Source: Arthrobacter ramosus (GTDB taxonomy: Bacteria > Actinomycetota > Actinomycetes > Actinomycetales > Micrococcaceae). Taken from it: a stretch of 64,000 nucleotides of DNA. The notes under the pieces were generated by a model. That model saw nothing but the letters and a program-made list of their open reading frames with translations. It was not told where the DNA came from and did no database searches. The stretch lies in contig NZ_BAAAWN010000001.1 in NCBI RefSeq assembly GCF_039535095.1, forward strand, positions 1,302,001-1,366,000, given 5' to 3'. Below are positions 43,551 through 52,543 of the stretch, piece by piece (position 1 is the first letter of the stretch; each line of letters opens with the position of its first letter). Position numbers and translations under genes: made by a program.

Positions 43551-44313
43551 AGGGCTGTGCCGGCTGTGTGGTGGGCTTGATGGAGTCCGGAATCAGAACG
43601 ATTGCCTCGCGACTGGCCGCGTTGGGGTTGGCGCGGAAGCTGCTGGTGACCGTGACCCAGCTATCGGTTTTGTATTCGTTTTGCCACCCGGGGTGATAAA
43701 CGGGAACGCCAATCGGCTGGGCATCAACAGCACAGCAGGTCACCACAAAACGGGTCACGAAAAAAACGTTTGGATCTGTCTTGTCCGCACTGACGAACCC
43801 GGTCACGGTGGCAGTCTTGTCGGCAAAAAAGTCCTGCCCTGCGCCGGACCGAAGCAACGATGCCCAGTCCCTCACCGTGAACGCGGAATAGTCTCCCTTG
43901 CCGGGCAGTGCGGGTGCTTTCAGGGTGAGGGCGGATGCTGAGCCGTTGAGGTCCCGCTGTGCAACAGTGGCAGTGGTAAGGGTCGACGGCGGCAGGATCA
44001 GCAAGGCGACGACGGCGGCGATGATGGTCAGCACGCTCCCGACAGGCCACAGCCAGCCCCATCGCGAACCGGGCTCATCGCCATGCTCGTGCTCGTCGCC
44101 GTGCTCGTGCCCGTCTTGGGCAGTTGGAGCAAAGGCGAAGGCCGCCAGGGCGAGCACTCCTGCGATCACCGCCATGATGACCGTGAACACGAAATACCGT
44201 GGATGGATATACAAGGCAAGCTGCCCTGACAGGCCCAGCCAGATCGTCGCTGTGAGGCCGATCAGGCTGAGGACCACGCCCTGCCACCGGCTCACGAGCC
44301 GCCTAATGACCAT
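43540..44313 (-). CDS. TIGR03943 family membrane protein (permease partner)
   Basis: This 257-residue protein has N-terminal transmembrane helices (about 9-60), a His/Glu-rich loop DGHEHGDEHEHGDEPGS (68-84) that could bind metal, another helix (about 90-110), and a C-terminal soluble domain with NVFFVTRFVVTCCAVDAQPI. TIGR03943 proteins are almost always encoded with a COG0701 permease, as here, where the start overlaps the permease stop by 11 bases. A role in metal handling is likely but unproven. Confidence 0.88.
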   Translation of the reverse strand: MVIRRLVSRWQGVVLSLIGLTATIWLGLSGQLALYIHPRYFVFTVIMAVIAGVLALAAFAFAPTAQDGHEHGDEHEHGDEPGSRWGWLWPVGSVLTIIAAVVALLILPPSTLTTATVAQRDLNGSASALTLKAPALPGKGDYSAFTVRDWASLLRSGAGQDFFADKTATVTGFVSADKTDPNVFFVTRFVVTCCAVDAQPIGVPVYHPGWQNEYKTDSWVTVTSSFRANPNAASREAIVLIPDSIKPTTQPAQPYVY

Positions 44314-45367
44314 AGTTGACCGCCAATCCGAGGACCGCCGCGCAAAGCGCCACCAGCAGGCTGAGCTGAAGGAGGGTTTTCGCGGTAAACGTGGTGCGCA
44401 TCAGGGCGAGCATTTTCACGTCGATCATGGGCCCGAAGACGAGGAAAGCCACGATGCCTCCGGGCATGAAGGTTGCCCCGAACGACAGGATAAAGAAGGC
44501 ATCCACGTTTGAGCAGATCGCAACGACGAAGGCCAGCAACATCAACGCCAGGACAGACCAGACGGGATTGCTGCCCAGGGCGACCAGCACTTCGCGGGAA
44601 ACGGCAACCTGGATCAGCCCTGCCATGCCTGCACCAACAAACAGGGCAGGCATCATTGCGCGCGTCTCCTGGGAGAACATCTGCACGCTGCGCCGCACCC
44701 TGCCGGCATCGCCGTCGTGGTGGTCTGCCAGCGAACATGTCTCCTGGAACCGGGCGGTCAGCAGCTCCCCGGGCCGCGGATGCCGGCTGTAGATCCAACC
44801 GACAAGGTTGGCGATGAAAAAACCGCCCAGGACACGGGAGGCCAGGATGCCGTTGTCCCAGCCAAACGCCTGCGCGGTGGTGACGATGGTTACGGGGTTC
44901 AGGATCGGTGCCGCAAACAGGAAAGTCATCGATTCCGCAACCGTGAGGCCCTTGACCACCAGACCGCGGGCCAGCGGAACATTGCCGCACTCGCAAACCG
45001 GCAGCAGCATTCCCAAGAGCGAGAGGACCAGCCTCCGCAGCACCGGGCTCCGGGGCAGGCGGCGGAGCAGCATGCCCTCCGGCAGCCAGACCTGGACGGC
45101 GATCGAGAGGACAATCCCGAGGAAAACGAACGGCAGGGACTCGACGACGACACTGATCGACAGCGTGGCAAAGTCGCGGGCGGCGTTGGGAAGCCCAAAG
45201 ACCTCCGGCGTCGATGGTGCCAGCACCCGCACGACCGCGAACAGTGCAATGAGGGCGAGGCCGACGATGAGACCGGCGGCAGACTTCGACGTGAAAGCAC
45301 GGGACGGGCTTCCGTGCTCGCGTTCCGGCTGTTCGCGTTTGTCGACTGCAGGCAACGTCACAGTCAC
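44303..45367 (-). CDS. COG0701 (UPF0718/ArsP-like) permease
   Basis: This 354-residue polytopic protein has eight or so transmembrane helices. The family signature is seen in LLPVCECGNVPLARGLVVKG (with CxCG) and LFAAPILNPVTIVTTAQAFG, and again in the second half. Relatives include ArsP and YraQ; the partner TIGR03943 protein suggests the metal-associated subgroup. It leads the operon. I looked for a Zur-type box upstream and found none. Confidence 0.88.
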   Translation of the reverse strand: MTVTLPAVDKREQPEREHGSPSRAFTSKSAAGLIVGLALIALFAVVRVLAPSTPEVFGLPNAARDFATLSISVVVESLPFVFLGIVLSIAVQVWLPEGMLLRRLPRSPVLRRLVLSLLGMLLPVCECGNVPLARGLVVKGLTVAESMTFLFAAPILNPVTIVTTAQAFGWDNGILASRVLGGFFIANLVGWIYSRHPRPGELLTARFQETCSLADHHDGDAGRVRRSVQMFSQETRAMMPALFVGAGMAGLIQVAVSREVLVALGSNPVWSVLALMLLAFVVAICSNVDAFFILSFGATFMPGGIVAFLVFGPMIDVKMLALMRTTFTAKTLLQLSLLVALCAAVLGLAVNYGH

Positions 45368-45706
45368 TCCTTACTCCTCGGACCCGGTCGGGGACACCGG
45401 AAGGGGCTGCGAAAACCGACTGTACACGCCGGTCACGTTTGCGACTAGCCTGTCAGCCCTACCGGTTTTCACGCCTGGCGTCGCTCCGCTACCCGATGCG
45501 CGGGACACCGGGAAGAAACCGAGTGGCGGGTGCGAAAGACAGGTAGCCGACACTCAAGCCGCTGTGTGGGAACGACAGTATTTTGGGGAGGGTCGACCAC
45601 CTGCGGGTGTGGGTGGCCGTCAGAGAATGCCCGTTCCGGTTTCGTTCGGGCCATATCCAGGCAGGACATGGGGGACGAACCGCATTTGTGAAACGAGTTC
45701 GGTCTT
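45368..45706. other. Intergenic stretch with divergent promoters
   Basis: These 339 bases separate the permease operon from the deacetylase gene. No gene, clear operator or Zur box is seen. Confidence 0.45.
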
Positions 45707-48241
45707 ATGAAACGATCCAGGCAGGGTGGCGCGCAATCCCAACAAACTTCTGCGGGGGCAGACCGGTGGACGGTTCCCTCGCTGCCCGAACGGGGCCGAA
45801 AGTGGAAAATCCTGAAGTCTCACTGGACCGGCGCTACGGCTATTGGCACCGTGGTACTTGTTCTGGCGGCATTCTTCAACGCGATCCTCTTGGCACCGGC
45901 AGCCCGGGCGGCCAGCCTCGTCACCGTGACCCTTACGTTCGATGACGCCCACCTCGATCAGATGGCGGCCGCGGCTTACATGAACTCCAAAGGCCTGCAC
46001 GGAACATTCTTCACTCCGTCAGGCTTTCTCAACTCTGACTCTTTGCACATGACAACTGCTCAGGCGCTCGCGCTTCAGTCAGCGGGAAACGAGATTGGGG
46101 GGCACACCGTTACCCACCCCGACCTCGCCCAGGCTGACACAGGCGAGGTTACCCGGCAGGTTTGCGATGACCGCACAAACCTGACAAACATGGGGTTGCG
46201 CGTAACGAACTTTGCGTACCCCTACGCCTCGTCAACCCCCGCCATCGAGACCATTGTTCAAAGTTGCGGCTACAACAGCGCCCGTGGATTGGGTGACATT
46301 GCCAGCCAGATTCCTGCTTCAGCCGGCATGCCCCTCTCCGAAACCATGCCGCCCGCTGACCCATATCTCACGAAGGCGCCGGATCAAATCGACAGCACGT
46401 GGACACTGCAGAACCTGAAGGACCTGACCCTCAAAGCCGAGCCCGGCGGCGGCTGGATGCAATACACTTTCCACCACATCAACGTCGCGAACAACCCGCT
46501 CAACGTGAGTACTGCAAACTTCAATGCCCTCATTGACTTCCTGGTGGCCGAGCAGGCCGCGGGACGGATCATTGTCAAAACCGTCGACCAGGTGATCGGT
46601 GGCACTGTCAAGACCAATCCGGCCGGCCCGCCGCCACCTGCGCCCATCACCTCCGGAAACCTTCTCCGTAATCCCGGTTTTGAGACCGCCGGCCCTGTCG
46701 CCGGAGGGGCGCCTTCGTGTTGGGTTCCGGGGGGCTACGGCAACAACACCTACACCTACAGCACGGTGACCGGGGCCCACACCGGGACTGCCGCCGAACA
46801 ACTGGTGATGACCACCTACCTGGACGGTGACGCCAAAATACTGCCACCGCTTGATACAGGCCAATGCTCTCCGACGGTGACGCCGGGCAAGAGATACACG
46901 ATGTCCGCCTGGTACAACTCGACGGCGAATACCCAATTCGAGCTCTACTACAGGCTGGGCCAGGGCAACTGGCAGTATTGGACGTCGAGTCCGCTCTATC
47001 CTCCTTCCGCGGCCTACACCCAAGTCACCTATACCTCTCCACCCGCGCCTGCCGGTGCCACCGCCATGACCATGGCCCTGACCCTTACCAGCTTGGGAAC
47101 GCTGGTTACGGACGACTACAGCCTGACGGAAGCGGTGCTACCGCCCGGCGCGTTCCAGCCCTTGACGCCGATGCGCTTGCTCGACACGAGGACGAGCAGC
47201 GGGCCGGTGGCTCCCAACGGGACCGTCTCATTCCAGGTCGGTGGAGTGAACGGAATACCGGCAAGCGTCTCAGCGGTGACGTTCAACCTGACGGTCGCGA
47301 ACTCAACTTCATTCGGGTTCGTCACGGCCTACGCCTCCGGTACTGCGAGACCTAACGCATCCAACCTGAACTATGACACGGGACAAATTGTCCCGAACAG
47401 CGTCACGGTTCCAGTCGGCGCGGACGGCAAGGTCACGCTGTACAACCAGTCCACCGGCACGGCACAACTGATCGCCGACGTTTCCGGGTACTACGTCGCA
47501 GGAACAGCGGCCGCCGCGGGGGCCTTCCAGCCGATCGCGCCAACCAGGTTCCTCGATACAAGGAACACCCCCACGCCCGTGGCTCCCAACGGGACCATTT
47601 CGGTCCAGGTTGGCGGCGTCAGCGGAATACCTGCAAACGTGTCGGCCGTGACCTTCAACCTGACGGTCGCCAACTCGACTTCATTCGGGTTTGTCGCCGC
47701 CTACGCCTCCGGAACCCTGAGGCCAAACGCATCCAACTTGAACTACGCCACAGGGCAAATCGTCCCGAACAGGGTGACGGTTCCGGTTGGGTCAGACGGC
47801 AAGGTCACGCTGTACAACCAGTCCACCGGCACTGCGCAATTGATCGTGGACGTCTCGGGATACTATCTGACAGGCGTTGCGACGCTCCCGGGCACGTTCG
47901 AGCCGATCGCCCCAACGAGGTTCCTTGATACAAGGAACACCACGGCGGTGCCAGGGGACGGAACAATCTCGTTCCAGGTAGGTGGTGTCGGCGGAGTCCC
48001 CGCCACCGCCGCTGCGACGATTTTCAACCTCACGGTCGCCAATTCGACGTCCTTCGGTTTTGTCACAGCCTATCCGTCCGGAGCACCACTCCCGAATGCC
48101 TCGAACCTGAACTACGCCACCGGACAGATTGTCCCTAATAGCGTCACTATCCCCATAGGACCAGATGGGAAGGTCAAGCTATACAACCGTTCCAGCGGCA
48201 CCGCGCAGCTCATTGCGGATGTCTCGGGCTATTTCCTCTAA
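45707..48241 (+). CDS. Secreted polysaccharide deacetylase with carbohydrate-binding module and three surface repeats
   Basis: This 844-residue exported protein has a signal anchor (about 43-70). A NodB-type deacetylase domain follows (about 72-280): TLTFDDAHLD with the metal Asp, GGHTVTHPDL with both His, FAYPYASST. A jelly-roll carbohydrate-binding module comes next (about 315-475; NLLRNPGFET). Three tandem repeats of about 120 residues (480-844) each begin near FxPxxPxRxLDTRxT and end ADVSGYY. It should deacetylate an N-acetylated polysaccharide such as peptidoglycan, chitin or exopolysaccharide at the cell surface. The last repeat ends the protein and there is no LPXTG signal. Confidence 0.88.
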   Translation: MKRSRQGGAQSQQTSAGADRWTVPSLPERGRKWKILKSHWTGATAIGTVVLVLAAFFNAILLAPAARAASLVTVTLTFDDAHLDQMAAAAYMNSKGLHGTFFTPSGFLNSDSLHMTTAQALALQSAGNEIGGHTVTHPDLAQADTGEVTRQVCDDRTNLTNMGLRVTNFAYPYASSTPAIETIVQSCGYNSARGLGDIASQIPASAGMPLSETMPPADPYLTKAPDQIDSTWTLQNLKDLTLKAEPGGGWMQYTFHHINVANNPLNVSTANFNALIDFLVAEQAAGRIIVKTVDQVIGGTVKTNPAGPPPPAPITSGNLLRNPGFETAGPVAGGAPSCWVPGGYGNNTYTYSTVTGAHTGTAAEQLVMTTYLDGDAKILPPLDTGQCSPTVTPGKRYTMSAWYNSTANTQFELYYRLGQGNWQYWTSSPLYPPSAAYTQVTYTSPPAPAGATAMTMALTLTSLGTLVTDDYSLTEAVLPPGAFQPLTPMRLLDTRTSSGPVAPNGTVSFQVGGVNGIPASVSAVTFNLTVANSTSFGFVTAYASGTARPNASNLNYDTGQIVPNSVTVPVGADGKVTLYNQSTGTAQLIADVSGYYVAGTAAAAGAFQPIAPTRFLDTRNTPTPVAPNGTISVQVGGVSGIPANVSAVTFNLTVANSTSFGFVAAYASGTLRPNASNLNYATGQIVPNRVTVPVGSDGKVTLYNQSTGTAQLIVDVSGYYLTGVATLPGTFEPIAPTRFLDTRNTTAVPGDGTISFQVGGVGGVPATAAATIFNLTVANSTSFGFVTAYPSGAPLPNASNLNYATGQIVPNSVTIPIGPDGKVKLYNRSSGTAQLIADVSGYFL
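47149..48238 (+). repeat. Three tandem ~365-bp coding repeats in the deacetylase gene
   Basis: Near-identical units at about 47149-47510, 47518-47870 and 47890-48238 share stretches such as CTTGATACAAGGAACACC and GTCACGGTTCC in the same phase. Each encodes a 117-122-residue beta-rich domain seen at the C-termini of actinobacterial surface proteins. The DNA similarity can promote repeat-number change. Confidence 0.85.
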
Positions 48242-48250
48242 CCAGGCGTG

Positions 48251-48284
48251 AAAACACCCCGGTCTTCGGGCCGGGGTGTTTTTT
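48251..48284. terminator. Bidirectional intrinsic terminator
   Basis: AAAACACCCCGGTC ... GGCCGGGGTGTTTT folds around TTCG with A-run and T-run on either side, so it can end transcripts from both the deacetylase and the minus-strand small gene. Its core is nearly identical to the terminator at 42213. Confidence 0.88.
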
Positions 48285-48353
48285 CTTTGCTTGTGTGTTC
48301 TTTGCCGGGGATTGTTGCCCGGGCCGGAGATTCGCTATTCCATTCCCAAGGTC

Positions 48354-48557
48354 TTAGTGGTTCGGACTCCGGGCTGCAGGCTCGTCATGCGAGCTGTCGA
48401 CGTTGTCCGCGGGACTTCCGGCTTCCCCGTCGCGATGTTTTGCGGCGCGTTTGGGATCAACCAGCCTCCGCCGCTGGTGTCCAAAGACCATCACAACGGC
48501 TACCAATGCGGCTCCGACGAGGACCATCACGACCCATATCCATTGTTGCCCGTCCAC
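48354..48557 (-). CDS. Small single-pass membrane protein
   Basis: A 67-residue frame starts at GTG 48557 after GGGGAG. It has one transmembrane helix (about 6-26, WIWVVMVLVGAALVAVVMVF) and a basic then acidic cytoplasmic tail. A longer frame to 48806 lacks a ribosome site. No family recognised; small proteins like this are common in Micrococcaceae. Confidence 0.55.
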   Translation of the reverse strand: MDGQQWIWVVMVLVGAALVAVVMVFGHQRRRLVDPKRAAKHRDGEAGSPADNVDSSHDEPAARSPNH

Positions 48558-48878
48558 GTTCTCCCCAATCTCAGCCCGTCGGCTGGGTCCGGCATTGTGC
48601 TGCGAAGGCCCTCGCCCCGTCTGCCTAGGCTGGGAGGGCGGGCCCGGTAAGGAGCCAGTCTTTCTCCTGATGGTTTGCGTAGGCGATGCACCGACCCCGG
48701 TTCTTGAAAAGCGGGTAGTCCATTCAGCAAGCCCCCTTGCTTTTTTGGCTGCGGCCCCTCGCCAGTCCGGGCCCAGTCGTTGCAATCCGCCCATCTGTTG
48801 TCGCATGGACGCTGTCCGACACGTTAGGACTGCGGGGAGTTGCTGTCTTGAGTAGTCCCTACTTGTTTTCGGGGATTC
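48558..48878. other. Intergenic stretch, no gene seen
   Basis: No convincing gene in these 321 bases. Confidence 0.4.
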
Positions 48879-49013
48879 CTACGCGACCGCTGTTCCGGTC
48901 CGTCGAGTGTTGTTGTTAACCAGTTCAAAAGAAAGGTCACGACGGCGGAATTCACCTTCGCGGTTCAGTCGCTCGATGTCCTCTTCCGTGCCGTGGCGGA
49001 GCTGATACGCCAA
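48879..49013 (-). CDS. Possible 44-residue protein after the acyl-CoA ligase gene
   Basis: A TTG at 49013, with AGGTGC before it, opens a frame containing HGTEEDIERLNREGEFRRRD and FELVNNNTRR. It looks coding and follows the ligase stop by 20 bases. Very short, and no family recognised. Confidence 0.25.
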   Translation of the reverse strand: MAYQLRHGTEEDIERLNREGEFRRRDLSFELVNNNTRRTGTAVA

Positions 49014-49033
49014 GCACCTGAGAAGCGGATCCC

Positions 49034-50593
49034 TCAGGAAACGGTGCTCCGGCGAAGCTCGCTTTTGCGGATCTTTCCGCTGGCCGTTCGTGGCATGTCG
49101 TCCACGAACACCACAGTCTTCGGGATCTTGTAGCGGGCCAGCCTGCCGGCCAGGTGCTCCTTGAGTTCGTCCTCGGTCAAAAGGGCTCCCTCGCGGAGCA
49201 CCACCACGGCGCGTGGCACCTCGCCCCACTTCTCGTCCGGCACGCCGATGACCGCTACGCTGCCCACGGCGTCGAGTTCACCGATCGCTTGTTCCACCTC
49301 TGCCGGGTAAATGTTCTCGCCGCCCGAGATGATCATGTCCTTGAGCCTGTCCGAGACGAAGACGAATCCGTCTGCGTCCTTGTAGCCCATGTCTCCGGAC
49401 TTGAACCAGCCGCCGTCCTCATACGATTCGGCAGTGGCATCGGGCCGGTTCCAGTATTCGTGGATGACGTTGGGACCCTTGATCTGGATTTCCCCCACCC
49501 CGCCCTGCCCGGCAAGGCCGCCTGCGACGTCGGCGATCCGGACGTCGCTGAAGAAGTGCGGGAGCCCGGAAGAGCCCGCTTTGTCCCGGGACCTGGCGGC
49601 GGGCAGCGTGGTGGCTCCCGGCGCCGTCTCGGTCATTCCGTAGCCGTTGGAGAAGTGCAGTCCCCGCGCCTCGTACGCTTCGAGGACGCGCAGGGGTACC
49701 GCCGATCCGCCGCAGGTCAGCTTGTTGAGGGAGCCGAGGTCCGACGTCGCCCAGGCCGGATGCTCGCAGAGCATCTGGTAGGTGGTGGGCACCCCGCTGA
49801 TGGTGGTGGCTCTGTGCTGCTCGATGAGCTCAAGGGTGCGTTGGGGATCGAACCTCGACTCCAGGACCACGGTCCCGCCCTTGAGAAGCGTAGGCAACAC
49901 TCCCATGTCGAGCGACGCTACGTGGAACATCGGCGAGATCATGAGCGCAACATCGCTGGAAGAGAAATCGAAGTCGACAATCACGTTGATGCAGTTCCAA
50001 GTGATGTTGCCGTGGGTCAGCAATGCACCCTTGGGGCGTCCCGTGGTTCCGGATGTGTAAAGGATCATGGCCCCGTCATCGAGCCCGATTTCCTCGTCCA
50101 GATGCAGGGGCGCTCCCGAGGCGACGACGTCCTCATAGTCCTCCGCCGCCGTCGGGGTTTCGCTTCCGGAAGCGGCGCTACAGTCGCCCGGGAGGGAATC
50201 GCCGACGACGACGCGCCGGCTCACGAGGGTGCCTTCCGCGCCGCTGGCCGCAAGACCGTTGAGGCTCGCGGAGTGGATCAGCGCAACGGCACCGCAGTCC
50301 TCAAGCTGGAAATTGATCTCCGGCGGCGCCAATCGGGTGTTGAGGGGCACGAAGATCGCGCCGAGCTGCCCACAGGCAAAAAGCGTTTCCAGGAAAGCGG
50401 GATGGTTTTCCCCGAGATAGGCCACCCTGTCGCCCTTGGCAACGCCCCCGGCTTTGAGGGCGTTGGCGAGCCTGTCCGATCGTTCCGCAAATTCCTCATA
50501 GCTGAGTCGGCGGTCTCCGGAGATCAGTGCAACCTTGCTTCCGGACTTCGGGCGGCGGCGCTGCAGCCACGAACCGATGCCAAAATTCTCCAT
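49034..50593 (-). CDS. Acyl-CoA synthetase (AMP-forming) of a catabolic operon
   Basis: This 519-residue ANL-superfamily ligase activates a carboxylic acid with ATP and CoA. The AMP-binding P-loop ILYTSGTTGRPKGALLTHGN lies at about residues 177-196; YGMTETAPG (about 319), DGGWFKSGDMGYKDADGF (about 394-411) and the C-terminal PRTASGKIRKSELR, with the adenylation Lys, are all present. The substrate is not evident. It is the last gene of a six-gene operon running down from 55.6 kb. Its ATG follows GAAAGGATC. Confidence 0.92.
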   Translation of the reverse strand: MENFGIGSWLQRRRPKSGSKVALISGDRRLSYEEFAERSDRLANALKAGGVAKGDRVAYLGENHPAFLETLFACGQLGAIFVPLNTRLAPPEINFQLEDCGAVALIHSASLNGLAASGAEGTLVSRRVVVGDSLPGDCSAASGSETPTAAEDYEDVVASGAPLHLDEEIGLDDGAMILYTSGTTGRPKGALLTHGNITWNCINVIVDFDFSSSDVALMISPMFHVASLDMGVLPTLLKGGTVVLESRFDPQRTLELIEQHRATTISGVPTTYQMLCEHPAWATSDLGSLNKLTCGGSAVPLRVLEAYEARGLHFSNGYGMTETAPGATTLPAARSRDKAGSSGLPHFFSDVRIADVAGGLAGQGGVGEIQIKGPNVIHEYWNRPDATAESYEDGGWFKSGDMGYKDADGFVFVSDRLKDMIISGGENIYPAEVEQAIGELDAVGSVAVIGVPDEKWGEVPRAVVVLREGALLTEDELKEHLAGRLARYKIPKTVVFVDDMPRTASGKIRKSELRRSTVS

Positions 50594-50633
50594 GACGATC
50601 CTTTCTGATTCCCAAGCTAGACCCTTCCCGGCC

Positions 50634-52001
50634 TCAAGGCCGGACGGTCTGCAAATCGTTGTTCTTCGGTTCCCGGGTCAACAGGATGAAGATGATGGAG
50701 ACGACGGACATCGCAGCCAGATAGAAGACCACCGAGGCGGTGTTCTGGCCCGAATCCTTGAAGATCTGGGCCACGATTCCCGGCGTGAAGCCCGCACCGA
50801 GGAGCGTCGCGAGCTGGTAACCGAGCGAGGCTCCCGTATAGCGGGAAGTGGTGCCGAACTGCTCGGACACGAAGGCGGCCAGTGGCCCGAAGAGCGTTGA
50901 GTGGATCATCAGGCCGACCGTGAAGGCGACGAAGACAAGGAGGATGTTGTTTGAGGACAACAGCTGGAACATCGGGACCAGATAGGCGATGAAGAGTACG
51001 AGACCGCCGATCATCACAGGTCTCCGGCCGAACTTGTCCGAGAGCCTGCCGCCAAGGATCACGAAGGCGATGGAGATGAAAGAAGCGGCCGCGAAGGCAT
51101 ACAGCACGCCCTGGCGGTCGGCGCCTTTGGAGACCGCGAAGGTGACCGCGAACGTTGCCAGCACCACCTGGAGCGCAAAACCGGCGGCACCTGCGAGTAT
51201 AGTGAAGATCAGGGTCTTGGGCCGGCGCAGCACCTGGAGGAGCGGGATGACGGGCTTCGTGGCGGCGCGGTTGTCCGCGGTCCTGGCCACTCTTTCCTGC
51301 TCTGCCGCCCTTTCCTGTTCGATGGCGGCTTGGAAGATGGGGCTCTCGGATACTTTCAGCCGGACGAACATGCCCACTGCGAGCAAGACAAACGAGAGCA
51401 GGAAGGGAACGCGCCAGCCCCAGGCAAGGAACTGGGAGTTTGGCAGGGCCGAGAAAGCGCCCATGATGAGGGTGCCGAGCACGGCGCCCGACGGCGCTCC
51501 CGCATTGACGAACGATGCCGCGAAGCCGCGTTTCCCCGATTCCGAATGCTCCAGAGCCATCAAGGCGGCTCCGCCCCACTCGCCGCCCACGGCGATGCCC
51601 TGGAAGACCCGGAGCACAACAAGCATCACGGCTCCCCACGGACCGGCCACCGAGGCGCCCGGGACCAGGCCGATCAGCGCGGAAGCCAAGCCCATAACCA
51701 ACATGGAGACGATGAGCATTCCCTTTCGACCCAGTTTGTCGCCGAAATGCCCGAAGATGACCCCGCCCAGCGGACGGGCCACGTATCCTGCGGCGAAAGT
51801 TCCGTAGGCGGCCACGACGCCCACCCAGTCGTCCATTCCCGAGAAGAAGACCTTGGGGAAGACGACTGCTGCGGCTGTGGCATAGAGAAGGAAGTCGTAG
51901 TACTCGATGGTGCTGCCCAGGTAGCTGGAAGCAATGACGGTGCGTGCTTCCTTGCGCTTGGTAGCCGCGTCCATGGATTGAAGCTGCGATATTTGGGACA
52001 T
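50634..52001 (-). CDS. MFS metabolite:proton symporter (MHS family)
   Basis: This 455-residue protein has 12 predicted helices. The N-terminal STIEYYDFLLYATAAAVVFP and the loop RPLGGVIFGHFGDKLGRKGM (about 76-95) are hallmarks of the MHS family, whose members import dicarboxylates, aromatic acids, shikimate or osmolytes by proton symport. It probably imports the acid degraded by the operon. AAGGAACAACG precedes the ATG. Confidence 0.9.
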   Translation of the reverse strand: MSQISQLQSMDAATKRKEARTVIASSYLGSTIEYYDFLLYATAAAVVFPKVFFSGMDDWVGVVAAYGTFAAGYVARPLGGVIFGHFGDKLGRKGMLIVSMLVMGLASALIGLVPGASVAGPWGAVMLVVLRVFQGIAVGGEWGGAALMALEHSESGKRGFAASFVNAGAPSGAVLGTLIMGAFSALPNSQFLAWGWRVPFLLSFVLLAVGMFVRLKVSESPIFQAAIEQERAAEQERVARTADNRAATKPVIPLLQVLRRPKTLIFTILAGAAGFALQVVLATFAVTFAVSKGADRQGVLYAFAAASFISIAFVILGGRLSDKFGRRPVMIGGLVLFIAYLVPMFQLLSSNNILLVFVAFTVGLMIHSTLFGPLAAFVSEQFGTTSRYTGASLGYQLATLLGAGFTPGIVAQIFKDSGQNTASVVFYLAAMSVVSIIFILLTREPKNNDLQTVRP

Positions 52002-52045
52002 CGTTGTTCCTTAAAGCAGGGGTGGGGGAGTGCCGCAGAAGCGGG

Positions 52046-52501
52046 CTATTTGTAGAAACGGGCGAGGAATTCGGCCACGACTGCGGGGCGTTCCTGGCCT
52101 TCGATTTCGATGGTGTTGGACACCTTGATCTGGGCGCCGCCCTTGACCTCGGTGACTTCGGCGATGGTGGCTTGCATACGGATACGCGCGCCCACCTTGA
52201 CCGGGGAGGTGAAACGGACCTTGTCCAGGCCATAGTTCACTTTCGTGGTCACGCCTTCGACGTCGAACAGCTCGCCCCAGAACGGGATGATGAGCGAGAG
52301 CGTGAGGAAGCCGTGAGCGATCGGGGCGCCGAACGGGCCGTCCTTGGCGCGTTCCGGATCGACGTGGATCCACTGCTCGTCTCCGGTCGCGTCCGCGAAC
52401 TTGTTGATCTGTTCCTGGGTGATTTCGCGGTATTCGGTGACGCCGAGGTCTGTTCCGGCGAGGGTGAGCAATTTGTCGAAGTCGACGACGAGATTGGGCA
52501 T
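52046..52501 (-). CDS. MaoC-like enoyl-CoA hydratase
   Basis: This 151-residue single hot-dog fold protein has the hydratase 2 motif FADATGDEQWIHVDPERAKD (about 35-54) with catalytic Asp and His, and GPFGAPIAHGFLTLSLI. It should hydrate an enoyl-CoA. AGGAGG precedes the ATG. It lies between the acyl-CoA dehydrogenase and transporter genes. Confidence 0.92.
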   Translation of the reverse strand: MPNLVVDFDKLLTLAGTDLGVTEYREITQEQINKFADATGDEQWIHVDPERAKDGPFGAPIAHGFLTLSLIIPFWGELFDVEGVTTKVNYGLDKVRFTSPVKVGARIRMQATIAEVTEVKGGAQIKVSNTIEIEGQERPAVVAEFLARFYK

Positions 52502-52543
52502 TGTTGCCTCCTGGTGGTTGTGGTGGGTGAAGAGAGTGTGGGG

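Noticed and set aside
45368..45706. Zur-type metal box before the permease/TIGR03943 operon
   Set aside because: No inverted TGAAAA...TTTTCA-like sequence found.
47149..48238. CRISPR-like or non-coding tandem array
   Set aside because: The repeats are in frame, long and encode protein domains; no spacer pattern is present anywhere in the window.
49154..50608. A 484-codon plus-strand frame opposite the acyl-CoA synthetase
   Set aside because: Antisense shadow of a strongly supported ligase gene; no ribosome site or known family.
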